A DNA stretch of 64,000 nucleotides. Source: Cladocopium goreaui. Lineage: Eukaryota; Sar; Dinophyceae; Suessiales; Symbiodiniaceae. The stretch covers positions 93,489 through 157,488 of the forward strand of contig CAMXCT020001379.1 in NCBI GenBank assembly GCA_947184155.2, read 5' to 3'. Positions 1 through 13,700 of the stretch are shown one piece after another; position 1 is the first letter of the stretch, and each line of letters opens with the position of its first letter. The notes beneath the pieces are model-generated. The model had not been told where the DNA came from and made no database searches. It saw only the letters and a program-made list of their open reading frames with translations. Both the position numbers and the translations under genes were made by a program.

Positions 1-437
1 AGAAAGTAATATTGTCCGCCACTCATATACGTGTTTGTAATCTGGGATACAATCGGCATAGCACAAAGGATATAATGGGAATACAACCAACGGCGTCTTG
101 AAAGGGGTATGCCTGAAAATAGAGGATTTAACCCCCAATTTATGGCCGTAATGCTGGGGGATAATGATGATTAACCAGTGGATGGAATGGGGTACCCTAG
201 GCCCTAAGTTTAGGCAAACCTGTCCAGATTCTGAGTTCCAAATATGCGGGTCTCCTACAGTTTGGGACCCCCGAATCATGTCCAGTTTGGTCATTCTTAC
301 ACAGGAAACCTATCAAAATGTACCCCAATCATTCCCAATCTTGATAAACCCCCAAAGCCCGAAGCACTTATTTTTGAATCTTAACATGTTTTTCATCTTG
401 TTTTATCCATTTCTATATCTCCATTTTTGGGGCTCAG

Positions 438-520
438 ACCTCACTTCCTCTTCGATCACGGCAGGCTTAGAGGACGTTCAATTCTCGGCCAAGAAGAGCC
501 TCGGCGTTGGATGAAAGGCG
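438..520 (+). CDS. candidate internal exon, unknown protein
   Basis: A GC-richer island sits between an acceptor (GGCTCAG|A) and a good donor (GGCG|GTGAGC). One frame is open throughout and reads PHFLFDHGRLRGRSILG and onward, ending RRWMKGG. A second frame (SSITAGLEDVQFSAKK) is also open until a TGA near the end, so frame is uncertain. It could belong to gene A or to an upstream gene. Confidence 0.35.
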
Positions 521-558
521 GTGAGCTGGAAGCTGGGTGTACAAAATTTGCAGACTTA

Positions 559-664
559 GCCTCTGGTTATTAACATAGCCATTGAACATGGCCATTTAGT
601 TCGTTGATTTACCTATTCAAAATGGTGATTTTCGATAGCAAACTGCCAGTTTACTAGAGGGTAT
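559..664. mobile_element. introner-like element, family 1 (diverged)
   Basis: A degenerate copy. The left end contains CTCTGGTTATTAACATAG and the right end GTTTACTAGAGGGTA, about 105 bp apart, with the conserved internal phrases ATGGCCATTTAG and AATGGTGATTTTC. Confidence 0.7.
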
Positions 665-1330
665 CAATTGATGTAGAAATGCATGTTATGCATCTTTTTT
701 CATCTATGTGCATGATATCTCTATAATATATTAATATATATATACATACGTATATTATAGTTACATAGACCTGTCACTATGACATATCATGACATTGTTA
801 CCTGTGGTGACATATCATAAGATACTACTGGTGCTGTATAACATATTGTAACAGGAAAATGTACCATCTTATATTCATTTTTTTTCAAAACACCATGTTA
901 CTACACTATGTAATGTTTTTGTGGAATCTTAGACATATTGCGATTTAAATAAATCAATATGATGTTGTTACGGTTTATCACAGTTCATATTATTGGGTAT
1001 TAGAGCTATTAAACCCTCTCCGTGTTTCATGTCGTATACAGGTGTATATATATATACATATACACATAATTGATCATAATTGTACATACATTACACAGCA
1101 ATGTATAACATATGTATCACAGAACATGTGATATGGATACGCTACAGTAACGCGTCATATATCTGTGGTACATGTACATACATACTTAACTTATTATATG
1201 TCACACAGAAACATCAATACAAGGATGCTTGAATCAATATATGAATCAGTATTGATACTTTCAATCAGTATGCTGTTACAGCCATGATGCTTCTGGTTAG
1301 TAACCTCCCCATCCCCCAAAATACATACAG

Positions 1331-3871
1331 TCTAAGACCCTGCGAGTCGTAGGGGCTTGGACGATGAGTTTCGACACAAAAAGGTGCTGATGTTCAGGGT
1401 CCGTGTTAATTTGGTGGAGGGTACACAGTAAGTGAAACCAAATATGTGGTTTCATCCGCTAACCATGGGATCATTAGGGGTGTGAATAAGATGATCCCCA
1501 TTAAGATCGATTGGTCAATGGTTTGTTGGGGTAAACAATGGGTACATATTAACCATAGCATAGCAATTAAACCATCATATTAGGGGAATGGGATTATAGC
1601 CCATAATTGAGATAGATTGGTGGGTAAATGTAGCAAAATTAATGGTTTTATCTGAACGTTGCAGATATATGGTTTGTAAGTGTACCAATTTTGATGGTTT
1701 CCAAAAAAAGTTTGTAAATGTAGATAATCCACACATATAGATCATATATCATATATATATAGTTCAAATATCTATAAATTGTGTATATAGATTTATTGCT
1801 GGTTGGTGGTTTCAAACATTTTTTATTTTCCATTTCATGTATGGGATAATCCTTCCCATTGACTTTCATATTTTTCAAGATGGTTAAAACCACCAACCAA
1901 ATATATAGATTTATTATGATTTGTTGGTTTATATAAAATCCCCACTGCTTCATCCCACGCGCGAGCCATAGGATGTTCGCCCTGACGCGCCGGGGCGACG
2001 CGCTGAGCTTCGATGACTTCCTCAACGTCCGGGCCGAGCTGATGGTGTTGGGGTGTTGGGCCATGGGGCACATATATACATAGCATAAATGAGCTATGCA
2101 ACTTTACAGATAGCTTAAAACTATGTTTAATATATATATATGATATGTATATATAACTACATATATATATATATGTACATATCACATATAATATAATATA
2201 ATATATATATAACTGTAGACAATCTACAAAGACACCCCCAGTGATTTGTCAGTGGTTCCGGGAATGTGTTTTTATCCGAGTCACGGGATGAAACCAACTT
2301 TGGTTTTCTGGGACTGCGAGATGTGATCCCCAAAATTCCTATGGCCACAACTGATCATAGGAAGATATAGGGAATATATAAGAAAGATGATATAGGGAAA
2401 TATAGGGAACATGATCATAGGAATATGATTCCTAAGGAAGAGATAGGGAATTCCGGAATTCCCAAACATGTGATCCCAAAATTTTGCTGGGACTGCAATA
2501 TGATCATCATTTTCCTCAACTGGCCACAACTTGGTGGTTCTGAAGCATTCGAATCTCGGTTATCCAAAGATTTGACTGTATACTTTGATCAGTTTGGTCA
2601 TTCCAGTACACCATTGGCACTATCCTAGCTAAGCTCGCCAACATGTTGGGACGCCCCAACATCTGGAAAGCCCTTGCTGTAGAAACAATCAAATACTGCC
2701 TAAGATGCTTAAAACATGAATGCCCAGCAAACAGTGCTGGTTCTGCCACCCTGGGTATACGATTTTTTTGACTAGACATGATCGCTTGCATACTATACCC
2801 ACAAAATACCCGCATAGATGAAGATATGAAACCCTCAATTTCATAAAGATGACTGCTACATGATCTTATTATGATAATGACAATATAAATTTACATTATT
2901 TCGTGCCCACAAATTCTATCAACTTTCATTCAAACACAGCTAGTTCAACCAGAACATAACATTTGGGTTTGTTGGAAAATAGGGCACCCAAAGTCCCACA
3001 ATGACGAAAATCATTGTCCCAGTTCATTTTCCCATGCAAATGATCTTCCTTGGGTATCCTCCATTTTTTGACAAACCCAAACATCAGTTTTTTGGTTGAA
3101 TATCCCGTTGCTGCGAAATGGTTCTTGGTCTCACATACCCAATTCACTCCTAAATTTCAGGGTTCAATAGTTGAACCATCACCATTTGTTGTTGCTGATA
3201 CCAATATACGGGTTGTTCTGAAAAATGGATACCCCACAATTTGATGATTGATCATCGTGTTTTCTATTAACATTGCCATTTTAGGATAATATGATCCAAT
3301 ATCTTTAAATCAAAATTGGGTCACCAACTCAGATATCATTTATATATTGTAGACATATTATATCATATCATCCAATAGTTACCCTCTGTTTGTTGAACAT
3401 AGCTATGGTGTAGGTGGCCCACAGAAATAGATGATAAACATTATGATTACCTCTTAAAACGGGTGGTTTTCCAGTTCGCGAACTGTTAAATCACCAGAGG
3501 TTCAGTATAAGTAGGGTTATGTCATATGATCATCATATTGTTACACTAGCAGTTTTCATGGTAAAGCCACAGATTGCTGATTTTGAAACCACATGTTTTC
3601 ATATTGTCCAATAATCAATGGGAATTCCAGGATCCTGAAATGGAGGTACGTTAGTACCTAGTTCTGGCCATATTTTCTGGGGATATTCCCTGAAATTTAG
3701 GCCTAAACAATTGGGCAAAAATATATGGAATCGGTACCTCCAATCAATCGGTTCCTGGGTCGCCATTGAAATCGTGAAACCTCAGATCCCCCCAATATAA
3801 ACCCCTGGCCCTACAGGTCCTGCAAGAGCGCGTGGCGCCCAAGGCAGCCCTTCGGAAGGCGGCCTGTCTCG
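1331..3871 (+). CDS. gene A, three linked exons (1331-1383, 1972-2044, 3817-3871), unknown protein
   Basis: Three exons join in one frame. Exon 1331-1383 follows CATACAG and ends before GTGCTG; it encodes SKTLRVVGAWTMSFDTK. Exon 1972-2044 follows CCATAG and encodes MFALTRRGDALSFDDF and onward to AELM. Exon 3817-3871 follows CCTACAG and encodes VLQERVAPKAALRKAACL before GTTGAG. The segment RRGDALSFDDF resembles the second half of an EF-hand as found near channel C-termini, but the match is too short to call. The exons are markedly GC-richer than the introns around them. No start or stop was found, so this is an internal part of a longer gene. Confidence 0.5.
1799..1899. mobile_element. introner-like element, family 2 (CTGGTTGGTGG ends)
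   Basis: The left end CTGGTTGGTGGTTTCAAAC is mirrored by a right end containing AACCACCAACCA. It matches the copy at 28264-28363 at both ends (TGGTTGGTGGTTTCAAACAT; CATATTTTTCA), while the middles differ. It lies in the intron upstream of the 1972 exon. Confidence 0.65.
2045..3816. other. gene A intron
   Basis: AT-rich intron. It starts with a TA microsatellite (about 2130-2215) and holds short repeated phrases such as GATCATAGGAA (2350-2460). No coding segment was recognised. Confidence 0.4.
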
Positions 3872-3904
3872 GTTGAGAAATGTCCGGTTTTTGGGGGTGA
3901 ACTT

Positions 3905-4013
3905 TACCCTCTGGTAAACTGACATAACTATGGAAAATCACCATTTTTAATGGGTAAATCCACTACAGTATAGATGGCAATTTTCAGTAGCTATGTTAGT
4001 TTACCAGAGGGTA
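3905..4013. mobile_element. introner-like element, family 1, complete
   Basis: TACCCTCTGGTAAAC at the left and GTTTACCAGAGGGTA at the right form perfect inverted termini 109 bp apart. The copy lies 33 bp inside the intron that follows the 3817-3871 exon. Confidence 0.85.
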
Positions 4014-4937
4014 ACATATCTCCTGAATAGTTTTTTTTTTCTGATGTGAAAAAGTAGGACATTCGCCAAGCCTGAAATTTGACATTCCATCTGCCGTTTG
4101 GTAATTTGACATAGCTGATCGTTTACTGTGGAAAAGCAGCATTTTGAGTAGCTGAATCATGGCTCGAAGAAGAGTAAGTAGCCAACGAAAGTCTTATAGT
4201 TCACTAAATGCTGTAGTAGTTTAGAACTTTGAACCACCCAAGTCATTCATTGTTTATATTTATATCTATTAAAACCAAGTCATCAAAGTGGGAGTTTGAC
4301 AACCTAACGTTTGAGTATTTTTAAGGTATAAAATTGCGGTTATAAGTTATATATCTTGATGTGGAAAATGGGAATACAATTTCACTAAATACGCGACTCG
4401 TATCATACTGTATGGCTTTGTCCCAGAAAATGTGCATAGGGTCAGTTTTGATCATTTCTGGTGACCAGATTTTTTGGAGAAATCCTAATTGAGATGGCTA
4501 AGTTACGACCACCTCTTAGTTTCAATGGGACACCAGCATCTTTTTTTTCTATTGGGAGATCTTTAGGGAATTCCTTTTGGAAGCGATTTGGAAGCCACTT
4601 GGGCCCTATGGCACCATGGTTTTTTGACCTATAGCCAAGTATCAAGTGACCGTTGGGTTTTCTTGCGACCCTCAAATCCTTCAGGGACGAAAAGGTCACT
4701 TTGACACTTTGAATGGAAGAGAGGGATGTGGGTTTCCATGGCCTGTGTTCCAAGTTTTTTTTTCCCACTGTGTCCCATAGTGTTTTTCCATCCAAAGGAC
4801 AAAAGAAGATGCTGGTTGAGTTTGGTGTAGATCAAGACCAAGATCGCCTAATCTGTCCCTTTTTCATTCTTGGTGCACCTGGTGACAGCAGTTGCAAGAG
4901 GTTGGGAAATCTGACCTTATCCACCATCCCTGGACAG

Positions 4938-5013
4938 GCTCAAGAGAACTTGCAAAAGGCTAGCGAAGAAGAGAAAGCTCAGTTCGAAGCTGCTTTGAAG
5001 GCGGGCATGGGAG
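4938..5013 (+). CDS. exon, charged coiled-coil-like segment
   Basis: The exon follows CTGGACAG and ends before GTGATG. It reads AQENLQKASEEEKAQFEAAL then KAGMG, a strongly alpha-helical, Glu/Lys/Ala-rich stretch typical of a coiled coil or linker helix. Phase does not join directly to 3871, so a small exon is missing between them. It probably belongs to gene A. Confidence 0.6.
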
Positions 5014-5491
5014 GTGATGGTTTGAAGCACTTGGAAAAGGGCAATGTTTTTCAAACACTGCATGTTTCTCAAATCAAGATGATAAGAGTCCTCAAAAACT
5101 GGATTTTCCTACTTCTAAGGTGATTAGACTTAAAGACACTTAAAGACATATTCTCCAGGAACCCAATTGGACGAAAGATACACGAACGATACACATGATT
5201 GCACCTAGCAGCAATCATGTAGCACCTGATGGAAAAACACATCGCAGCTGCAGCTTTTGAAACCGAAGCTTTTATTGTTGTTTGCAGTATCGTTTTCAAT
5301 GCACCTGTGAGATAGGCTAAAGAGATACAAATCGTGATTGTCCTTTCCTACGGGCCTACGGGGCGTCTGGATCGCCAAGGGTTTGCAAAAAAATTTAACC
5401 GTGGCTAACCGTTTGTCTTTCGAGCTCTTGTTCGTTGAAATTTGAAGCCTTAAAAAATCTTCAAAGCAAGTGGGTGTAATATGTTATTGAT

Positions 5492-5701
5492 GTGAAAGCG
5501 CTGCTTGTTGCACTTCACACCTCACGTTCAAAAACACAGTATTGCTTGCAAAGCCTCCTAATGGATGATGATTTTCGCGAGTGTTACATCACTTGCTTTC
5601 AACTCGATCAATTTCGTGCTTCTTCTTTCCTTGTTGGTGAATCGCTGTTGAATCGTTTCACTGGCAAAACGTCGCCTCACAGTCATCCCTCGCAAAGATA
5701 G
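5492..5701 (+). other. open frame of doubtful coding value
   Basis: A 69-codon open frame with ATG and stop inside an otherwise exon-free 1.1-kb stretch. Codon composition is not GC-rich like the real exons, and no motif or splice chain supports it. It is more likely an intronic chance frame. Confidence 0.15.
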
Positions 5702-6110
5702 AAACATTTTTTTCATCTATTCCAGTGGTTTTATGATGTTTTATGTGGATTTTAATTTTCTGTCGTCTTTATTTGCGTCCAAAAACGATGCAACACTTCC
5801 TTGCTGAAACCATGTAAACAAACAAAGTCATATGGAGAACAACCAAAGCGGTTTCGGTTCTGAAATGATCTACTTGGACGAATCGTAAGCAGGTTAGTTC
5901 TCCCCAATTATAAGTGGACATTGCCCCTATTTGATCATTTATTCTATGGATCCCTATGGAAAATCATCGTCTTTAATAGGTAAATCGGTAAGATCTGAAA
6001 GTGATCGTTTATCATCTATTTCTATGGGCCATCTACACCATAGCAACATGTTAAATAACCAGAGGCTACGAGGGTTCATCCAACGGTGGTTCATCCAACG
6101 TTGGTGTCAG

Positions 6111-6204
6111 GAAGCAGAGCTGGCCGCCAGCCACGATGTTTCCGACAGAGCGCTGAAGCTGAAGGCCAAGGTGGCTCGACTGAAGCCACAGTTGAAAAGG
6201 ACAT
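6111..6204 (+). CDS. exon, basic amphipathic helix
   Basis: The exon follows GGTGTCAG and ends at ACAT|GTAAG, a strong donor. It reads EAELAASHDVSDRALKLKAK and continues VARLKPQLKRT, helix-forming and Lys/Arg-rich. Together with the 4938 exon it suggests that gene A contains a coiled-coil region. The junction to the previous exon is not in phase as drawn, so at least one exon is missing. Confidence 0.6.
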
Positions 6205-7746
6205 GTAAGATGATATATAATATAATATAATATAATATGATATGATATAATATAATATAATATAATATATAATAATATATAATAATATAATCATATTAGT
6301 TTAAGATACGATGTAGTGCATAACAATAACCAAAAATAAGGACTAATAACAATAACTATTGTTAATAATAATTATTAATGATATATTTTTTAAATGTATA
6401 CATATACATACAATACAGAATTATCTGGTGAAATCATGAGGATATAGCCATCGGGCATGCATCTTTGTGAAGCTGCGATTCCGAATCCAGGGAATGCCGA
6501 GGAGATGCACATTTTTGGTGTCATCCTCATGGAAAAACACGATATCAAGGGACATTGGCTGACTCTACAGATACATGATGATACATGTATTAGATCCTGT
6601 CTATATTTATTTTATATATATATATATAATGTAATTATACATAAATACACATATTCTCAAGGACCCGACAGTGTTGCAAAGAGTGAAGGCAACCAAAATC
6701 AACCAAACTCATACCGGATGCAGTGTATTTTGTATGTGGCTTCGCCTGAAAATTGGGATTGCCATTTCCCCATGTTCAAACCCATCATGTTCATATCAGG
6801 TTGGTCAGTTATACCCATTCGATGGGATTTCGCATGATTTGCCCTTGGTGCTTGCGACTTGCACCCGAACGCAGCAGAGGTAGTGTCTGGGTTGCCCCGG
6901 GCAGGCGCATGGCAGAGCCAGGGTGGGATGCTGATGATCTAGTGGTCAAGTCGTTCGGACATACACGTTATCTATTTAGAAACGACAAATCTATGTGGGA
7001 TAGTGATAGTGATAACTTTTCTTCTATTTTTGTTTGGCTTAAATAATTAGCCGTATTATGATTGTATATGATTGTATATACACACATTCTCATGTACAAA
7101 TAGTTATATAAACATATAGAGCGAAACGATACACATTGAGAGGGGAGATGCCGTAAACCTATACTCAAATGATACTTTAGACTTTAGACACATACACGTC
7201 TGAGGTATACCGCTCTTCGACCCTTTCGCTGTCATCTTTTTATCCTTAAACACACGCACACAAACACCTGCATGCATGTAACTATCAATCAAACCAAATT
7301 CAGATCGAAACCAACAGAATCTAATCTAATCTATCTAACATGTCTACATACCTACCTTATCTTATCTCATCTTATGTTTATCCTATTTTACACTACATGA
7401 TACTCTATTATATATAAGTATATCGATCCAATGTACCCAAATCAAATGTATTCAACGCATCCAATCCCATATATCCAATCTATCACCCTTACAGACATAC
7501 ATTTATTTTATACATCACACATACACACAGAGCCCCCCACAGTGATGTTTCTTGGTCTAGAAACCCCACTAGTTGATTCTATCCCCCACAAACCTAAGAA
7601 TTAACTACATTATAAGTCTAGTTACCCTCTGGTTATTGAACATAGCCCAACATAGCTATGGAATTTGGCCCAATTTTAGATGGTCAACATGACGATTTGT
7701 ATAGCTATCAATAAACCCAAGTTATTGGAGTTACCAAGCAAATTAG
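6205..7746. other. intron or spacer with two weak exon candidates
   Basis: It holds TATAA microsatellites (6205-6290) and AT-rich DNA. Weak exon candidates are 6451-6509 (PSGMHLCEAAIPNPGNAEEM) after ATATAG, and about 6883-6930 (GSVWVAPGRRMAEP) after GCAGCAG and before GTGGGA. Neither joins in phase to its neighbours. This is where gene A would end and gene B begin, but I could not place a stop or a start. Confidence 0.3.
7623..7735. mobile_element. introner-like element, family 1, left half only
   Basis: A clear left terminus TACCCTCTGGTTATTGAAC is followed by diverged sequence. No matching right terminus is visible before the next exon. Confidence 0.4.
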
Positions 7747-7796
7747 CCATTAGCTAACGAACTGGGGGACCAGCTTGTAGCTATCGACGCCACCAG
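7747..7796 (+). CDS. gene B exon, RCC1 strand before first repeat
   Basis: After AAATTAG and before GTTGGT it encodes PLANELGDQLVAIDAT plus two bases. The next exon supplies the third base in phase. Confidence 0.5.
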
Positions 7797-10700
7797 GTTG
7801 GTTTGGTTGGCTGCAAGGCTACCGAGGCTGTGTGCAATCGTGCTTGGGCAGCGATGGAAGTGCCAGTTTCTAGCCGCTTGAGGTTCAGATTCTGGGGTAT
7901 CATGGGGATTATTATGAGAAAAGATGGGTAAAACATAACTCATGACATCTCATGACTATAACAGCCATACTGGGTATGATGGTTGTTAGCTGGCATTGCA
8001 CCTATTGACTGGCTAGGAATTGGGGGTTATTCGCCTATTCAATGGGCATTATATCATTACGTATTATCACGACCCAGAATAGGACTATTTACTAGCCAGT
8101 ATTTTAAGGAATGTGAGATTCCTACTCAAACCCCATCAGTTTCTCCAAAAACGTGATTTCACATTTTACCTTCTGGTAATTTAACATAGTTATTGAAACT
8201 TGCCATAGAAATAGTTGATTTACCTGTTAAAAATGGTGACTTTCCATCGTTTTTGTATGTTTTACCAGAGGGTAATCTATATCCCCATTACTTTTTATCT
8301 CCTCCCGATTGGTGATTTTCCATAGTTATGTTAGTTTACCAGAGGGTAAACTCAACAAAAAACCACATCTGCGGCCGAGGATGAGCATCGGCATGGAGCA
8401 CGGCTGCTTTGTGACGCACCAGGGGCAGTTGTACTGCGCCTTTTGGCCGCCCAGATCGGTGGGGCCGTCCATGACCGGTAAACTGACATAGCGATGGAAA
8501 ATCACAATTTTCTATGGGAAATCTCACTATTTCTATGGCCATTTTCAATAGCTATGTTAAATTACCAGAGGGTAGCTATGGAAAAATAACCATTTAGTTA
8601 CTAGTTCGATGATTTACCAAAGATTTTGATTTTCCATAGTGATGTTTCCTGGAGGGTAGATTTTTCATCATCCATGGTCATGATTTCTATGGGAAAGATG
8701 AGGTCTTCAAACCTCATGATTAAACCCTTATGGGGATGGGGCATTGTTGAGCCAATGAGTAGATCCTCATGTTTTTCTTTGCTGAATTCCAAATCGTTAT
8801 GTCCCAGATCTAGCAACAGGTAAAGTAGGAGCAACTGGCTGTTTCTGACGACTTTGTAAATCCCAGACCCAACCAATGAATTCTGAATTGAAGAGAGACA
8901 GGGAACCCTCCTACGTCACGCTTTTGGTGATTTTTGACCACCGAATGCCACCTTTTCAGAACATGCACATTGCGATTCCCAATCTCACAGCGTAGATTTG
9001 TAACAAACAGACACACATTCTTTTTCAGAATTACAATGAACTGAACATTGATGAACCCCTTCTATGCGGAATCTAAGAGATGCCTGACAACTTTTCAGTC
9101 TCCATCCATTCGCAAAACATTGCAGCAAAATTTAAATGTTATTATTTTAGAGGAGATCTTCCTAAATTTTGGATGATTTTCCTATCATATAATTGGAAAA
9201 ACAAAATTGGATGATCTTCCATTTGTAGGAACCTATTCTTCTTGGCTTATTAATGGATGAATCCTATCCTTTTCTCAACACAATCCTAGTGATTTGACCA
9301 TCGGAACCATGGCTGCTTGAGGTGGGCGGCAATGAGTACGGCCAATGTGGCATGGCCCCGCCGAAGCAGGGGACCCCGGGTTTTTTTTGAGGGATTTGAC
9401 TGGAAATTTTGTCAGAAATTCCCGAGAAATCCTCATCAAAATGGAGATTTGGATGGAAAATGGTAGGGAAAATCATGGAACTAAATGGGGGGATTTTCCG
9501 GCATGTTTGATTACCTGAGGGTCACCTAAAGCCATAAAACTTTTGTCAAGCCAAACAAGGTGTAACGACTAATGGTAGTAGTACGGAAAGTAATCATAGC
9601 AAAAATCTGGCCCATGATTGGGTGCCCCTGAAATGCCATTGGAGCATCATGTCAACAAGTCTTCAAGTGCTGGGTGGTTCTGGGTTGTGGTATGTCACAA
9701 AGAAACAACCGGGAGTTTACCAAGACTTACTGGTGCTTAGCAGGGAATGAGGGAATGATCCATAATCACTAGTAATAATCATCCCATTCCCCATTCCCAT
9801 CCATTCCCTACTAAGCACCAGTAAGAAGAAGGGACTTTACCAGCAAAAACAGAAACACGAGCAACAACATAAGCATTCTGAGCAAAAAACATAGGGATGA
9901 TTGGGATTCGGCATGATTCGGCACATCCAAAAATCGTTTGTCGCTTTCAACGTTTTTTGATGAACTGTCCGCTCCTCACAAAACGATGAGCCTCAACATT
10001 GATGGGTATTTTCATTCCAGGCATTTCTTGAGGCCGCCTAGCGCATCCTAACTTGGATGGGTAGAACACAGGACTCATTGTGGCTCCGTGACCTATGAGG
10101 CACAGATGCAGAAAAAGCATGAAAAAGTATGGTTTGCATACCAAAATTACAATCCGGGTAACAAACATTTGGTGGACACTCATGTTTCTGCATCCTTTGA
10201 CTGGGACGTTCCGCACGACCTTCAAACTTTTTTGCAGAAGAGCATTTCTCCGAAAGCATTTGAGAACCGCATAGGTATGTCATAGGCCATAGGCTTCCCC
10301 ACAAATCTATACAGTCTATGCAACCCTTTTTTTACCGAATCAAGGACGAGTCTGGCAATTCCCAATTTCCATCTGAACCGTAGTCCAAGAATTGGCCACA
10401 GAACACACATTGAAGTATATGATTTTGTACTAAAAAGATCTGTAGATTTCTTAAAGAACCTCTCCCTTCAACCAACCCAATCAACTGGGGTCCCAAAATC
10501 CGGTGATAAACCCACCATTTTCCCATTGAAGTGTGGAGGCTGTGGAGGTTTCCCACCCGAGGCAAAGAGGCCCCATGGGTGCCTTAGAGGAGCGCCGGCG
10601 AGTGGAGGTGCCATGTATTGTGACACCTAGGAACTCCGGAGAAGTCGAAAAGGTCCAATGATGATGAGACAGAAGAGGTACACATTGATCTTTGCAAAGA

Positions 10701-13700
10701 AAATTATTGTTACGTTCCACGGGGCTGCTCCAAGCTTCATAGCCAATATGATGATCACATAGGGGGTTTCTGGAAATTAGATATGAAGTCAAGTAGAGGC
10801 GTACTTAAGTAGAGGCGTACTTAAGATGCCTTGAGTCCTGCCCACAGAAAAATGACATGTCACTAAGTACGGCGTACTTAAGGTGCCTTGAGCCCCTCCC
10901 ACAGAAAAATGACATGTCACTAAGTACGGCGTACTTAAGGTGCCTTGAGCCCCTCCCACAGAAAAAACATGGTGCTTTGAGCCCCTCCCACAGAAAAATG
11001 ACATGTCACTAAGTACGGCGTACTTAAGGTGCCTTGAGCCCCTCCCACAGAAAAATGACATGTCACTAAGTACGGCGTACTTAAGGTGCTTTGAGCCCCT
11101 CCCACGGAAAAATGACATGTCACTAAGTACGGCGTACTTAAGGTGCCTTGAGCCCCTCCCACAGAAAAATGACATGTCACTAAGTACGGTGTACTTAAGG
11201 TGCTTTGAGCCCCTCCCACGGAAAAATGACATGTCACTAAGTACGGCGTACTTAAGGTGCCTTGAGCCCCTCCCACATCCAAATGGAGTCCGAAACTGTT
11301 CTTTCTCTTAGAAAAAATCAATCAGAAACAAAGCTCTCGGACTGGATACTCATGAGGGGGAGGGTCTAACCGCCTTAAGTACGCCGCCCTTAAGACATGG
11401 CGGTCCAAGATGGTCCAAGTATAAACATGGAACACATGTACGAAACCATGAGTGAAAGCAGAAAAAGACGCGGAAGCAGACATCTCATGTGGCCATCAAA
11501 AAAAATCATTCACATGCACTCACGTCTCAAATTCTGACGGCGACAGTTGATGATTTTCCTTTGTACTCAATATCCATATATATATATATGTACATTATTC
11601 ATGCTGCATAGATGTCTCTGACCATATATATATATATTAATATTAATATTAATATTAATATTAATATATATTTATATTAATACTAATATGAATATTAATA
11701 TTATAGATTACAACGGTATCTCTATATGAACCATGTGTTCCAAAACCAAATCTTGGAAAACCCACTACGTGACTAGGGGTCTGGGAGCACCTCTGTTCCA
11801 ATTTCTATCACTCACATCTCCCAGTTTTGTTGCTTTGAATCTTCCCTCTTTGTCAAATCCTTCTCAGAAGAGGTCAGGAAGCAAGGCAGAGACTGAGAGA
11901 ACACCCTGATATATCCCACAATGCTTAAACACCACTGGTTCCTACAAGATACATCTTTGTGCTGCTTGGAGTGATCAGTCAATCCACCCACATCTCAAAC
12001 CAACATCATATATATATATATACATATATATATATACATATATTTGACATATATATATATATAGTATAATAATAGCACAAATAACGATGACAACAATAAA
12101 TTACTACTACTAATAATAAATAGTAATAATGACAATAATAATAATACATATATATATATATTTAATTATATATATATATGGTATACATATACACGTAAAA
12201 TCTATGTTATACATTTATTTGCTGATTTCTTTATTTACTTACTGATTTGGTAGTTAAACCCACGTCCTAGAATCAAACCAAGGTCATGTTTCGTGGTTAA
12301 AATGCATTAACAACAACCTTGCAGTGGTGTCGGGCCAGGTAGATCCCCCTGTGCGAGTGGAGTTTCCGCGCACGGCTGCGCCCATCAAAAGGGTGGAGGC
12401 CGCGTTTGCGACATGTCCTGAAACGTGAGGGACCCTATAATGGGGATGATTCAAAACATGTCAAAAACATTCAACACCTATATTGTCATATTTGGAGGAA
12501 TAATCATCCATTAACCAGCTACTTTAGGGTACCTAGGGTGCCAGGGTTTTGCCTCATGGCCATATCATGCGTTGCCAGAGAGGTGACCTCCCAGAATTCC
12601 TGAAACCAGTAGATTTTCTCTCAAAACGACTGAAATCCACCGTTTTTTTAAAAGTGATGTGTTGCCCATGGCTGGGTGACCCGAAAAAATCCTCTCCGCT
12701 GTGTCTCCAACTCTGCGTGTCAACACTGAAGACCATTTGCCAGTGAGTCAAGAATTTGGTGCATTTTTTGCCCTGTTCACTACAAAACCTTCTAAATTGG
12801 CGGGTTCGTACCAATTTCAGGTTTCCTTCTATAATGCTCCTATATATAAGTCTAACGCATTTCACTACCATGTCAACTGATGAATCACTCTTTCACCCTC
12901 CAAGCTCCTGGGAAACAACCATGAATCACATCATGTTTCTGCAACTTGTCAGGATGCATGTTTGCGAAACTAAAAACATACACTACATATGAGCTATGGT
13001 CAATACTCATGGTTAATAACCATTAATAGGGGCTAGTCATCCAATGGTTCATAGGGATTTATAATAACCATGGAATAAGGATCCGTATTATGGATGGGAT
13101 GACCATCAACCATATAGTGAGTATTGACCATGGCTCATATGTGTAATATGATGTATATATATAATTATATATGTTCACAGTACTTAGAATATGCATACAT
13201 CTTTATACACATTAAATTGGTGGAAAACTCCATTGATTGTGAGTAGAATCTAATCCGAAGACCAGGTGGGCGGCCGCCATACCTTTGCGCAAGATGCCAA
13301 AGGACGAGAAGAACATTGCGGTTAGGGTAGAACGACACAGCAGATACATGAAAATACATAACGATATAAGTCGTATATACATGGACTTAGTAAAAATGCT
13401 AGAACATGCAATTAAAAGTTGTTGCAGTGTGTCAGAATCATCTAGCTGGGGTTTGGACACTTGACAGTAGTGCAAGGTGGCCCCCCCAAGTTATGATTGT
13501 TGGTTTATAATCTCTAATAATCAGGGGTTGGTAACTGTCCCATTTTGGGAATATTGGACATCACCTTATAGTAGCCATTATAGACCATATACCTAATGGT
13601 TGGGTGATGTTCAATGGGGACATTTAATGACCCATGTGATCTCTAATAATATACAGTTATATTATCACAAAACCTAATAGTTAAGTTAACCAAGTTACAC

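Larger units (their letters stand above)
1..1330. other. intronic or intergenic AT-rich DNA
   Basis: Apart from the candidate exon at 438-520 and one inverted-repeat element, this stretch is AT-rich with TA-microsatellite patches (about 720-760 and 1040-1080). I see no convincing coding segment in it. Confidence 0.5.

Noticed and set aside
10800-11277. CRISPR-like array
   Set aside because: Spacing is nearly constant, but the whole 57-bp unit is repeated without variable spacers.
10789-11321. overlapping 100-147 codon frames on both strands
   Set aside because: All are translations of the 57-bp minisatellite; the unit length is a multiple of three, which keeps frames open.
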